Shown in pieces: positions 33,515 through 40,367 of a stretch of 64,000 nt of DNA (position 1 is the stretch's first letter; every line of letters begins with the position of its first letter). Position numbers and translations under genes: made by a program. The notes under the pieces were generated by a model. The model was not told where the DNA came from, did no database searches, and was given only the letters and a program-made list of their open reading frames with translations. Origin of the DNA: Aliitabrizicola sp031408575 (GTDB lineage Bacteria; Pseudomonadota; Alphaproteobacteria; Rhodobacterales; Rhodobacteraceae); NCBI GenBank assembly GCA_031408575.1, contig JANNWS010000170.1, positions 1 through 64,000 on the forward strand, written 5' to 3'.

Positions 33515-34018
33515 ATGACTGAAGCCAATGGAAGCGCCGCCCCCGCAGCACCTGCGCAGGTCAAAATGCAGGTGTTGGCGCAGTTCATCCGAGACATGTC
33601 GTTCGAAAACGTTGTCGCTCAGAAAGGACTGCAGGGCGGCGAAGTACAGCCCGATGTTCAGGTTCAGGTCAGCCTGGATGCCCGCAAGCGCCCGCAAGAC
33701 AACCAGTTCGAAGTGGTTACCAAGTTCCGCGTCACCTCAAAGAACAAAGCCAGCGGCGACACGCTGTTTCTGCTCGAGTTGGATTATGGCGGGATCTTTC
33801 TGGTCGAGGGCATTGCCGATGATCAGCTCCACCCCTTCCTTCTGATCGAATGCCCGCGCCTGTTGTTTCCCTTTGTTCGTCGCATCATCTCGGACGTGAC
33901 GCGGGACGGGGGATTTCCAGCGCTGAACGTGGATACGGTCGACTTTCTGGCACTGTACCGCCAGGAACTTGGACGCCGGGCCGAAGCACAGAAACCTGCG
34001 CAACCCATGGTGTCCTGA
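33515..34018 (+). CDS. secB: Protein-export chaperone SecB (167 aa)
   Basis: SecB holds preproteins unfolded in the cytoplasm and delivers them to SecA. The protein carries VLAQFIRDMSFEN (about 20), the LDARKRPQDNQFEV strand and the conserved FLLELDYGGIF and LLIECPRLLFPFVRRIISDVTRDGGFPAL (about 113-140). Its acidic/alanine-rich start (MTEANGSAAPAAPAQ) is common in alphaproteobacteria. A good ribosome site AGGAG precedes the ATG. It faces the dnaQ stop with 5 bp between. Confidence 0.95.
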   Translation: MTEANGSAAPAAPAQVKMQVLAQFIRDMSFENVVAQKGLQGGEVQPDVQVQVSLDARKRPQDNQFEVVTKFRVTSKNKASGDTLFLLELDYGGIFLVEGIADDQLHPFLLIECPRLLFPFVRRIISDVTRDGGFPALNVDTVDFLALYRQELGRRAEAQKPAQPMVS

Positions 34019-34023
34019 CCGGC

Positions 34024-34716
34024 TCAGGCGCGCTTTTTCCAGATTGCCGTGTCGCCCAGCGCCGCGACGAAAGTGGTGTGAGCCACCGCTTCGGTGTCGG
34101 TCAGCAGCGGCGGCAGCGGGTTAGGGCGCGGGCGCGGTCTCCAGTGACCTGATGTGGCATTTTCGGCGCGGGCGCGGACTTGCGGCGCAAGTACCAGGTC
34201 AGGTTGCCGCCCACCCACAAGCTCGAGATATACCTCGGCCAGAATTTCGCTGTCGAGCAGTGCGCCGTGCTTTTCACGCGCAGAATTGTCGATGCCAAAC
34301 CTGCGGCACAGGGCATCCAGTGACGCAGGAGATCCGGGAAACCTTTGCCGCGCGATCATCAGCGTGTCGAGTGCCCGGTCTGCACCCAACAACGGCAACC
34401 CGGCTGCCGCAAGTTCGGCGTTCAGGAATTTCATATCGAAAGGGGCGTTGTGGATGACCAGCCGTGCATCGGTCACAAAATCAAGGAAAGCCCGACCGAC
34501 CGCTTTGAACTCCGGCTTGTCACGCAGGAAATCATCGCCCAGACCGTGCACATCCTGCGCCTCTTTCGGCATCGCGCGCTGGGGGTTGATGTACTGGTGG
34601 TAGGTCCGCCCTGTCGGCATGTGGTTGAACAGTTCGACCGCGCCAATTTCGACGATGCGGTGCCCGTCGTTAGGATCAAGACCGGTGGTTTCGGTATCCA
34701 ACACGATCTCACGCAT
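34024..34716 (-). CDS. dnaQ: DNA polymerase III epsilon subunit (230 aa)
   Basis: DnaQ is the 3'-5' proofreading exonuclease of the replicative polymerase. ExoI is present as LDTETTGLDP (D7, E9), ExoII as IHNAPFDMKFLNAEL (about 92) and ExoIII as KHGALLDSEILAEVYLEL (about 155), so the DEDDh catalytic set is complete. The N-terminus overlaps the coaE end by 8 bp. The C-terminal tail (after about 185) would bind the alpha subunit and is the usual short variable extension. Last gene of the maf-aroE-coaE-dnaQ operon pointing away from the presumed origin. Confidence 0.95.
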   Translation of the reverse strand: MREIVLDTETTGLDPNDGHRIVEIGAVELFNHMPTGRTYHQYINPQRAMPKEAQDVHGLGDDFLRDKPEFKAVGRAFLDFVTDARLVIHNAPFDMKFLNAELAAAGLPLLGADRALDTLMIARQRFPGSPASLDALCRRFGIDNSAREKHGALLDSEILAEVYLELVGGRQPDLVLAPQVRARAENATSGHWRPRPRPNPLPPLLTDTEAVAHTTFVAALGDTAIWKKRA

Positions 34717-35302
34717 CTTTTGTTTCCCGGATATAGGCGATCAGCGCCGTCACGCAGGCGCGTGAGGCCTCAAGGCTCAGTGTTTCGATCAGATGGGTTG
34801 CGCGCGCCCGTTTCTGGCTGTCGGGCATTTGTCGGGCAAGAATAGTGTCGAAAAGCGTCTCGTTCATGCCGGTGCGCGCCAGTACACGGGCGCGCTGCAA
34901 AGCGGCGGGTGCGGTGACGACAAGGCTGGCATCCAGTTGCGTCTCGGCCCCTGTCTCGAACAGCAGCGGAATGTCGAGCACGGCAATATCGGCAGTGGTG
35001 TCGGCGATGAATGTCGCCCTGTCGGCCGCGACGAGCGGGTGCACGACCGTCTCGATCTGCAACAGGGCGGCAGGATCGTGCGCGATCCAGCTCTTGAGCG
35101 CATCCCGGCTGATACCACCGTCACGCAAGGCAGCGGGGTGCAGGGCAACCAGAGCAGGTACCGCCGCGCCATTTGGAGCGTAAAGGCGGCGTATCACCTT
35201 GTCCGCATCCCAGACAGGTATGCCCTGCGCGGCGAACATTGCCGCAGTCGTTGATTTTCCCATTCCGATGGAGCCGGTCAGGCCCAGACGAAACGGCGTC
35301 AT
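34709..35302 (-). CDS. coaE: Dephospho-CoA kinase (197 aa)
   Basis: CoaE phosphorylates dephospho-CoA in the final step of coenzyme A synthesis. The P-loop GLTGSIGMGKSTT lies at 6-18. GIPVWDADKVIRRLY (about 28) holds the conserved DAD motif, and DIPLLFETG (about 108) is typical. The ATG at 35302 overlaps the aroE stop (ATGA), so the longer frame beginning at 35359 is not used. Length is normal. Confidence 0.95.
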   Translation of the reverse strand: MTPFRLGLTGSIGMGKSTTAAMFAAQGIPVWDADKVIRRLYAPNGAAVPALVALHPAALRDGGISRDALKSWIAHDPAALLQIETVVHPLVAADRATFIADTTADIAVLDIPLLFETGAETQLDASLVVTAPAALQRARVLARTGMNETLFDTILARQMPDSQKRARATHLIETLSLEASRACVTALIAYIRETKDA

Positions 35303-36138
35303 GCCGCGAGTACCGCGGCGCGGGTGGCGACATCGACCTCTGGCCGGGTTCCAAACCACCGCTCAAAGCCCGGGGCCGCCTGATGCAGCAACATGCCAAG
35401 ACCATCGACCACGGTGCACCCCGCTTGCGCCGCCTGATCAAGCAACGTCGTCTGCAGGGGGGCGTAAACAAGATCAGTTACAAGCGCGCGCGGGTTCAGC
35501 GCATCAAGCGGCACGCGAAACTCTGGCTTCCCGGTCATACCGAGTGCCGTCGTGTTCACTACTGTCACCGCATCATCCAGCAGATTTCCCGCCTGCACCC
35601 AGTCATGCACATGGACCTTGGCGCCAAAGTCTGACCGCAGCGCTTCGGCGCGGGCACGGGTACGGTTGGCCAGCCTGATTTCCGGCACGCCAACCTCTAT
35701 GAGGGCCGCGATGACAGCACGGGCGGCGCCCCCGGCACCGAAAACGACTGCAGGGCCGGAGGCGGGCGCCCAATGCGGTGCTTCTTGCCGCAGATTTGCA
35801 ATGAAGCCAGAGCCATCGGTATTATCGGCGAACACCTTACCATCCTTTCGGAAGATAAGGGTATTTGCGGCCCCGATCAGGGCTGCACGGTCGGTCACGA
35901 TATCAGCGAGGGCGAGGACGGTTTCCTTGTGCGGAATTGTCACGTTCAGGCCGACGAACCCCAATTTCGGCAGCGTTTCCAGCACGGTTTTCAGGTCGGC
36001 CTGAGTCACATCCATCGGAATGTAGTGACCCTGGATGCCGTAGCGGCGCAGCCAGTATCCATGAAGCACCGGCGATTTGCTATGTGCAATCGGCGACCCG
36101 ATCACACCCGCCAGAGGAATTCGGACAAGGTCTGTCAT
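35299..36138 (-). CDS. aroE: Shikimate dehydrogenase (279 aa)
   Basis: AroE reduces 3-dehydroshikimate with NADPH in the aromatic amino acid pathway. The substrate-binding GSPIAHSKSPVLHGYW lies at 14-29 and NVTIPHKETVL (catalytic Lys) at about 64. VFADNTDGSGF (Asp) is at about 100 and the NADP loop FGAGGAARAVI at about 132. The stop and start overlaps with coaE and maf (ATGA in both) show that the four genes are tightly coupled. Confidence 0.96.
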   Translation of the reverse strand: MTDLVRIPLAGVIGSPIAHSKSPVLHGYWLRRYGIQGHYIPMDVTQADLKTVLETLPKLGFVGLNVTIPHKETVLALADIVTDRAALIGAANTLIFRKDGKVFADNTDGSGFIANLRQEAPHWAPASGPAVVFGAGGAARAVIAALIEVGVPEIRLANRTRARAEALRSDFGAKVHVHDWVQAGNLLDDAVTVVNTTALGMTGKPEFRVPLDALNPRALVTDLVYAPLQTTLLDQAAQAGCTVVDGLGMLLHQAAPGFERWFGTRPEVDVATRAAVLAA

Positions 36139-36734
36139 GTTGTGATGATACCGCGGTCGGCGAGGTAGCCAAGCAAAGGCAAAAGTGGCAAGCCGAGAAC
36201 GCTGAAATAGTCGCCGTCGACGCGCCGGAACAACCGTGCTCCCTCTTGCTCGATCCGGTACAGGCCCACACTGTCACGCACGCCCTCCCAGTTGCGAGCG
36301 AGATAGCCCTCCAGCCAGGCATCCGAAAACGTTCGCATAGTCAACCGCACCTCTGCCACATGCCGCCAGACTGGCTTCAGCCCTTCATATATCACGACCG
36401 CCGAATACAACATGTGCGTCTGCCCCCTGAGCGCCCGCAACTGTGACCGGCCTGCATCAAGCGAAGTGGCTTTGCCCCAGGCCTTTCCCTTGAACTCCAG
36501 CACCTGATCGCAGCCTATGACGATGGCATCGGGATATCGCTCGGCCACCTTGCGGGCCTTCATTTCGGCAAGCGTGTCGGCAACATCACGCGGGCTTGCG
36601 CCTTCTGCCTGCAGCGCGGCGCGGATCGATTCTTCATCAATTCTGGCCGCGTGCTGTGCGACCTCCAGGCCGGTCGCGCGCAACAGGCGCGCCCGGGTAT
36701 CGGAAGCAGACGCGAGAACAAGCGCGCGGGACAT
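36135..36734 (-). CDS. maf: Maf family nucleotide pyrophosphatase (199 aa)
   Basis: Maf proteins hydrolyse nucleoside triphosphates, including modified ones, to monophosphates and can affect septum formation when overexpressed. The N-terminus LVLASASDTRARLLRATG carries the family SxSxxR-type motif. RIDEESIRAAL (about 33), VIGCDQVLEFKGKAWGKATS (about 70) and RDSVGLYRIEQEGARLF (about 155) follow. The gene starts directly at the left edge of the presumed origin region and heads the maf-aroE-coaE-dnaQ operon. Confidence 0.93.
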   Translation of the reverse strand: MSRALVLASASDTRARLLRATGLEVAQHAARIDEESIRAALQAEGASPRDVADTLAEMKARKVAERYPDAIVIGCDQVLEFKGKAWGKATSLDAGRSQLRALRGQTHMLYSAVVIYEGLKPVWRHVAEVRLTMRTFSDAWLEGYLARNWEGVRDSVGLYRIEQEGARLFRRVDGDYFSVLGLPLLPLLGYLADRGIITT

Positions 36735-36772
36735 ATGGGTATCCGGGTTTGTCGTGTTGGACTGATGGGGCT

Positions 36773-36781
36773 TGTGGACAA
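36773..36781 (-). promoter_or_regulatory. DnaA-box-like site
   Basis: Minus strand reads TTGTCCACA, one mismatch from the consensus TTATCCACA. Leftmost of the cluster in the maf-hemJ space. Confidence 0.55.
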
Positions 36782-36875
36782 TCCTGATATGTTCCTGCCC
36801 TCAGGGCAAGGACCGGTGGCCTTGATCCATGAGCAAACAGCGCGGCATCTGCGTTTCAGACCACAGCGTCGTTTG

Positions 36876-36884
36876 TTATCCACG
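36876..36884 (+). promoter_or_regulatory. DnaA-box-like site
   Basis: Plus strand reads TTATCCACG, one mismatch (last base) from TTATCCACA. It lies about 80 bp before the A+T-rich stretch. Confidence 0.6.
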
Positions 36885-37058
36885 TCCGGACAAGCTATTC
36901 ACGCTGGTGTTGAGAAGATGTTTCAGTTGGGCAACAAGGAAAATCCATCCACAGGCCGCGTTGACGAAGAAATAGGTAACTTGTTGTTTTTGCTTTAGTG
37001 AATGTGAAAAAGGAGGAGTTTCAAAAAGTTGTGCGCACAATGCTCACAGCGTTGCCGC

Positions 37059-37067
37059 TGTGGATGA
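37059..37067 (-). promoter_or_regulatory. DnaA-box-like site
   Basis: Minus strand reads TCATCCACA, one mismatch from TTATCCACA. It lies on the hemJ side of the A+T-rich stretch. Confidence 0.55.
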
Positions 37068-37172
37068 TCCTTGGGACAAGACAGGCTATTCCGATATCCT
37101 CAGTCCCTACAACATCAATTCCTTTAAGACTCTTTTCTAGATAGAAGAAAGCAGAGAGCAGGAGAGACCCGG

Positions 37173-37622
37173 ATGATTGAGGGACTGGCCGCGATTTACC
37201 CTTGGGTGAAGGCCTTTCATGTGATGGCGGTGATCGCCTGGATGGCCGGGTTGTTCTATTTGCCGCGTCTGTTCGTCTATCATGCCGAACGAGGTGGATC
37301 GTCTGCCGAGCTGGACGCGCTGTTTCAAACGATGGAACTTAAATTGTTCCGGGTGATCATGGGCCCGGCGATGATCGTCACCTGGATACTGGGTCTGGCA
37401 CTGGTGATGACGCCGGGCATTGTTGATTGGTCCATGGTCTGGCCCTGGACAAAGGCGGCCGCGGTATTGGCGATGACTTGGTTTCATCATTGGCTGGGGC
37501 AGCAGCGCAAGAATTTTGCAGCTGGGCAGAACCGGCTTGGCGGTCGGCGCTACCGGATGATGAATGAGGTTCCGACAGTTCTGATGCTGGTGATCGTGGT
37601 GTCGGTGATCGTGCGGTTCTGA
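37173..37622 (+). CDS. hemJ: Protoporphyrinogen oxidase HemJ (149 aa)
   Basis: HemJ is the membrane protoporphyrinogen IX oxidase of many alphaproteobacteria and cyanobacteria. Four membrane helices are visible, with the conserved His in VKAFHVMAVIAWMAG (about 12-26) and RLFVYHAE (about 34), and a K in VWPWTKAAAVLAMTWFHHWL (about 90). A ribosome site GGAGAG precedes the ATG. It is the first gene to the right of the presumed origin. hemE, often between the origin and hemJ in relatives, is not in this window. Confidence 0.93.
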   Translation: MIEGLAAIYPWVKAFHVMAVIAWMAGLFYLPRLFVYHAERGGSSAELDALFQTMELKLFRVIMGPAMIVTWILGLALVMTPGIVDWSMVWPWTKAAAVLAMTWFHHWLGQQRKNFAAGQNRLGGRRYRMMNEVPTVLMLVIVVSVIVRF

Positions 37623-37747
37623 TACGTTGACTTTGGCGGGCATGACGCTTATCGGAAGATCAGCAGGGCCGTCCGGCCCATGCGTTTCCCCTTTTTGACG
37701 GCCAATTCTCCGATATGGGGCTGTTCCGTCCACACGAGCCTTATCCC

Positions 37748-39019
37748 ATGACCAATGAACGTCTCAATCTGTCCGATCTCAAGGCAAAAACACCGGCGGA
37801 TCTGCTGTCGATGGCTGAGGAGTGGGAAATCGAGAATGCGCCATCGATGCGCAAGGGCGAGATGATGTTCTCGATCCTGAAGGAACATGCCGAGGAAGGC
37901 TGGGAAATCGGCGGTGATGGCGTCTTGGAGGTGCTGCAGGACGGATTCGGTTTCTTGCGGTCGAAAGAAGCGAACTACTTGCCGGGACCCGATGACATCT
38001 ACGTGTCACCCGAAATCCTGCGTCAGTTTTCGCTGCGGACCGGGGACACCATCGAGGGCGTGATCCAGGCCCCCCGCGATACCGAGCGGTATTTCTGCAT
38101 GACGATGGTAACGCGGATCAACTTCGATGATCCTGAAAAGGCCCGTCACAAGGTACATTTCGACAACCTGACGCCGCTTTATCCCGACGAGCGCTTCAAG
38201 ATGGAGGTCGAAGACCCGACAATTCGCGACCGGTCGGCCCGGATCATTGATCTTGTGGCTCCGATTGGCAAAGGCCAGCGCGGGTTGATCGTAGCACCGC
38301 CGCGCACGGGTAAGACCGTGCTGTTGCAGAACATCGCCCACTCAATCGCGATGAATCACCCGGAGTGCTATCTGATCGTTTTGCTGATCGACGAGCGTCC
38401 GGAAGAGGTGACGGACATGCAGCGGTCGGTGAAGGGCGAAGTCGTCTCATCGACGTTCGACGAGCCAGCAACAAGGCACGTGGCTGTGGCCGAAATGGTG
38501 ATCGAGAAGGCCAAGCGGCTGGTCGAGCACAAGCGTGATGTGGTAATTTTACTCGACTCTATCACGCGCCTGGGCCGGGCGTTCAACACGGTTGTGCCGT
38601 CGTCCGGCAAGGTCCTGACGGGCGGCGTTGATGCCAATGCTCTGCAGCGACCCAAGCGGTTCTTCGGCGCGGCACGCAACATCGAAGAAGGCGGATCACT
38701 GACCATCATTGCGACCGCGCTGATCGACACTGGCAGTCGGATGGACGAAGTAATTTTTGAAGAGTTCAAGGGGACCGGCAACTCCGAGATCGTGCTGGAT
38801 CGTAAAGTAGCCGACAAGCGAGTGTTCCCGGCGATGGACATCCTGAAGTCCGGCACGAGAAAAGAAGATTTGCTGGTCGAAAAAGCCGATCTGCAGAAGA
38901 CCTATGTGCTGCGTCGCATCCTTAACCCGATGGGCACGACGGATGCGATCGAGTTCTTGATTTCGAAGCTGAAGCAAACCAAATCCAATGCCGAATTCTT
39001 CGAGTCGATGAATACCTGA
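37748..39019 (+). CDS. rho: Transcription termination factor Rho (423 aa)
   Basis: Rho is the hexameric RNA helicase that ends transcription of untranslated RNA. The N-terminal RNA-binding fold includes GDGVLEVLQDGFGFLRS and PGPDDIYVSPEILRQF (about 55-90). The Walker A loop is APPRTGKTVLLQ (about 180), Walker B DVVILLDSITRLGRAFN (about 262), and the R-loop GKVLTGGVDANALQRPKRFFGAARN (about 285) is intact. The ATG at 37748 gives MTNERLNLSDLK, the usual start; the earlier frame start at 37715 adds 11 unlikely residues. A 125-bp leader after hemJ could allow autoregulation. Confidence 0.96.
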   Translation: MTNERLNLSDLKAKTPADLLSMAEEWEIENAPSMRKGEMMFSILKEHAEEGWEIGGDGVLEVLQDGFGFLRSKEANYLPGPDDIYVSPEILRQFSLRTGDTIEGVIQAPRDTERYFCMTMVTRINFDDPEKARHKVHFDNLTPLYPDERFKMEVEDPTIRDRSARIIDLVAPIGKGQRGLIVAPPRTGKTVLLQNIAHSIAMNHPECYLIVLLIDERPEEVTDMQRSVKGEVVSSTFDEPATRHVAVAEMVIEKAKRLVEHKRDVVILLDSITRLGRAFNTVVPSSGKVLTGGVDANALQRPKRFFGAARNIEEGGSLTIIATALIDTGSRMDEVIFEEFKGTGNSEIVLDRKVADKRVFPAMDILKSGTRKEDLLVEKADLQKTYVLRRILNPMGTTDAIEFLISKLKQTKSNAEFFESMNT

Positions 39020-39064
39020 TCGATCGACTGCTTTGCGCGGAAAACTATCGCGGACTGACGCCTC

Positions 39065-40348
39065 ATGGATACGATTTTTGCCCTCGCGACCGCGCGCGGT
39101 AAGGCTGGCGTTGCCATCGTGCGCTTGTCGGGGCCTCTGGCTCATGCGGCCGTTGAGACCCTTGCGGGTGCTTTGCCGGAAGTGCGTCGCGCTTCTGTCC
39201 GCCGCTTGATGCACGGGGATGACGTTCTTGATGAGGCATTGATCGTACTGTTTGCCGAGGGGGCGAGCTTTACAGGTGAAACTGCAGCCGAATTGCACCT
39301 GCATGGGAGTATGGCGGTAGTGGCAGCGGTGCTGCGCGCCCTCTCGCAAACTCCTGGCCTTCGTATGGCTGGGGCCGGGGAGTTTACGCGTCGCGCCCTT
39401 GAAAACGGCCGTCTGGATCTGACACAAGTTGAAGGTCTTGCTGACCTGATCGACGCAGAAACCGAAGCGCAAAGACGGCAAGCCGTGCGTGTGTTGTCTG
39501 GGGCAGTCGGGGCGCGCGCCGAAAGCTGGCGTTTGAAACTGATCCGGGCGGCGGCGCTTTTGGAGGCGACGATCGATTTCGCCGATGAAGAGGTTCCGGT
39601 TGATGTTGGACCAGAGGTGCTGTCGCTCATCGATGGACTGCTGGTGGAACTGAAACATGAAGTTGATGGAGCCTTGATTGCAGAGCGTATACGCGATGGG
39701 TTTGAGGTTGCAATACTGGGCCGACCTAACGTAGGAAAGTCTATGCTTCTCAATGCGTTAGTTGGAAGAGAGGCAGCGATTACCTCAGAAATTGCGGGAA
39801 CGACGCGGGATGTCATCGAGGTCAGGGTGGAGCTGGCTGGACTTGCGGTTACGATTCTCGACACGGCAGGTATTCGACCCACTGCTGACATCGTTGAAAG
39901 TATCGGCATTACCCGAGCCGTTACTCGAGCGCGCGCGTCGGATTTGCGGGTCTTCCTGACGGATGAGGATGGGTTGCCGGAAGGAGTGGACTTAGCGCCT
40001 GACGATATAATCGTGCGTGGCAAGGCTGACCTGCCTGGTGCTGGGCCCGGTGTTTCCGGAAAAACGGGAGCGGGGCTGAACGAGTTGATGACGATGATTG
40101 GCGATCGGCTTGTCGGCCGCACGACAGGAGCTGCAACGATTACCCGGGAGCGGCATCGTAGTGCGGCGGCGCGAGCCATTGAGGCTTTGGAATCCGCGCG
40201 TCTTGAGGTATCGAAGGAGAGGGGCCGTAATGAAATAGCCGCTTATGAGATTCGACTAGCAACGCGGGCACTGGACGCGCTGGTGGGCCGCGTCGATGTT
40301 GAGGTGCTGCTTGGCGAGATTTTTGCCAGTTTTTGCATCGGTAAATAG
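39065..40348 (+). CDS. mnmE: tRNA modification GTPase MnmE (427 aa)
   Basis: MnmE works with MnmG to install carboxymethylaminomethyl groups at wobble uridine 34. The folate-binding N-terminal domain (about 1-115) includes ELHLHGSMAVV. G1 is GRPNVGKS (219-226), G2 GTTRDVI (245-251), and G3 DTAGIRPT (266-273). The C-terminus has the essential FCIGK end, which holds the reactive Cys. The G4 position reads GKAD (319-322) instead of NKxD, a departure noted in findings. The gene lies 45 bp after rho; a parS-like site lies 3 bp after its stop. Confidence 0.95.
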   Translation: MDTIFALATARGKAGVAIVRLSGPLAHAAVETLAGALPEVRRASVRRLMHGDDVLDEALIVLFAEGASFTGETAAELHLHGSMAVVAAVLRALSQTPGLRMAGAGEFTRRALENGRLDLTQVEGLADLIDAETEAQRRQAVRVLSGAVGARAESWRLKLIRAAALLEATIDFADEEVPVDVGPEVLSLIDGLLVELKHEVDGALIAERIRDGFEVAILGRPNVGKSMLLNALVGREAAITSEIAGTTRDVIEVRVELAGLAVTILDTAGIRPTADIVESIGITRAVTRARASDLRVFLTDEDGLPEGVDLAPDDIIVRGKADLPGAGPGVSGKTGAGLNELMTMIGDRLVGRTTGAATITRERHRSAAARAIEALESARLEVSKERGRNEIAAYEIRLATRALDALVGRVDVEVLLGEIFASFCIGK

Positions 40349-40351
40349 GGA

Positions 40352-40367
40352 CGTTTCACGTGAAACA
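40352..40367. promoter_or_regulatory. parS: parS site (ParB-binding), 15 of 16 consensus bases
   Basis: CGTTTCACGTGAAACA matches the 16-bp parS consensus TGTTTCACGTGAAACA at all but the first base. It lies between mnmE and mnmG, and the GTG start codon of mnmG (40360-40362) is inside it. It is about 3.2 kb from the presumed origin and 3.3 kb before parB, the usual distance for a chromosomal centromere. Confidence 0.93.

Larger units (their letters stand above)
36735..37172. other. Probable chromosomal replication origin (oriC)
   Basis: This 438-bp space between the outward-facing maf and hemJ genes shows several DnaA-box-like 9-mers: TTGTCCACA (minus, 36773-36781), TTATCCACG (plus, 36876-36884), TCATCCACA (minus, 37059-37067) and the weaker CCATCCACA (plus, 36945-36953). 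Around 36960-37030 the sequence is strikingly A+T-rich compared with its high-GC flanks, a candidate unwinding element. A 12-bp palindrome TTGTGCGCACAA lies at 37029-37040 and a GANTC (CcrM-type) site at 37128-37132. Origin-proximal genes on both sides (maf-aroE-coaE-dnaQ; hemJ-rho-mnmE-mnmG-rsmG-parAB) match other alphaproteobacterial origins. Confidence 0.72.
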
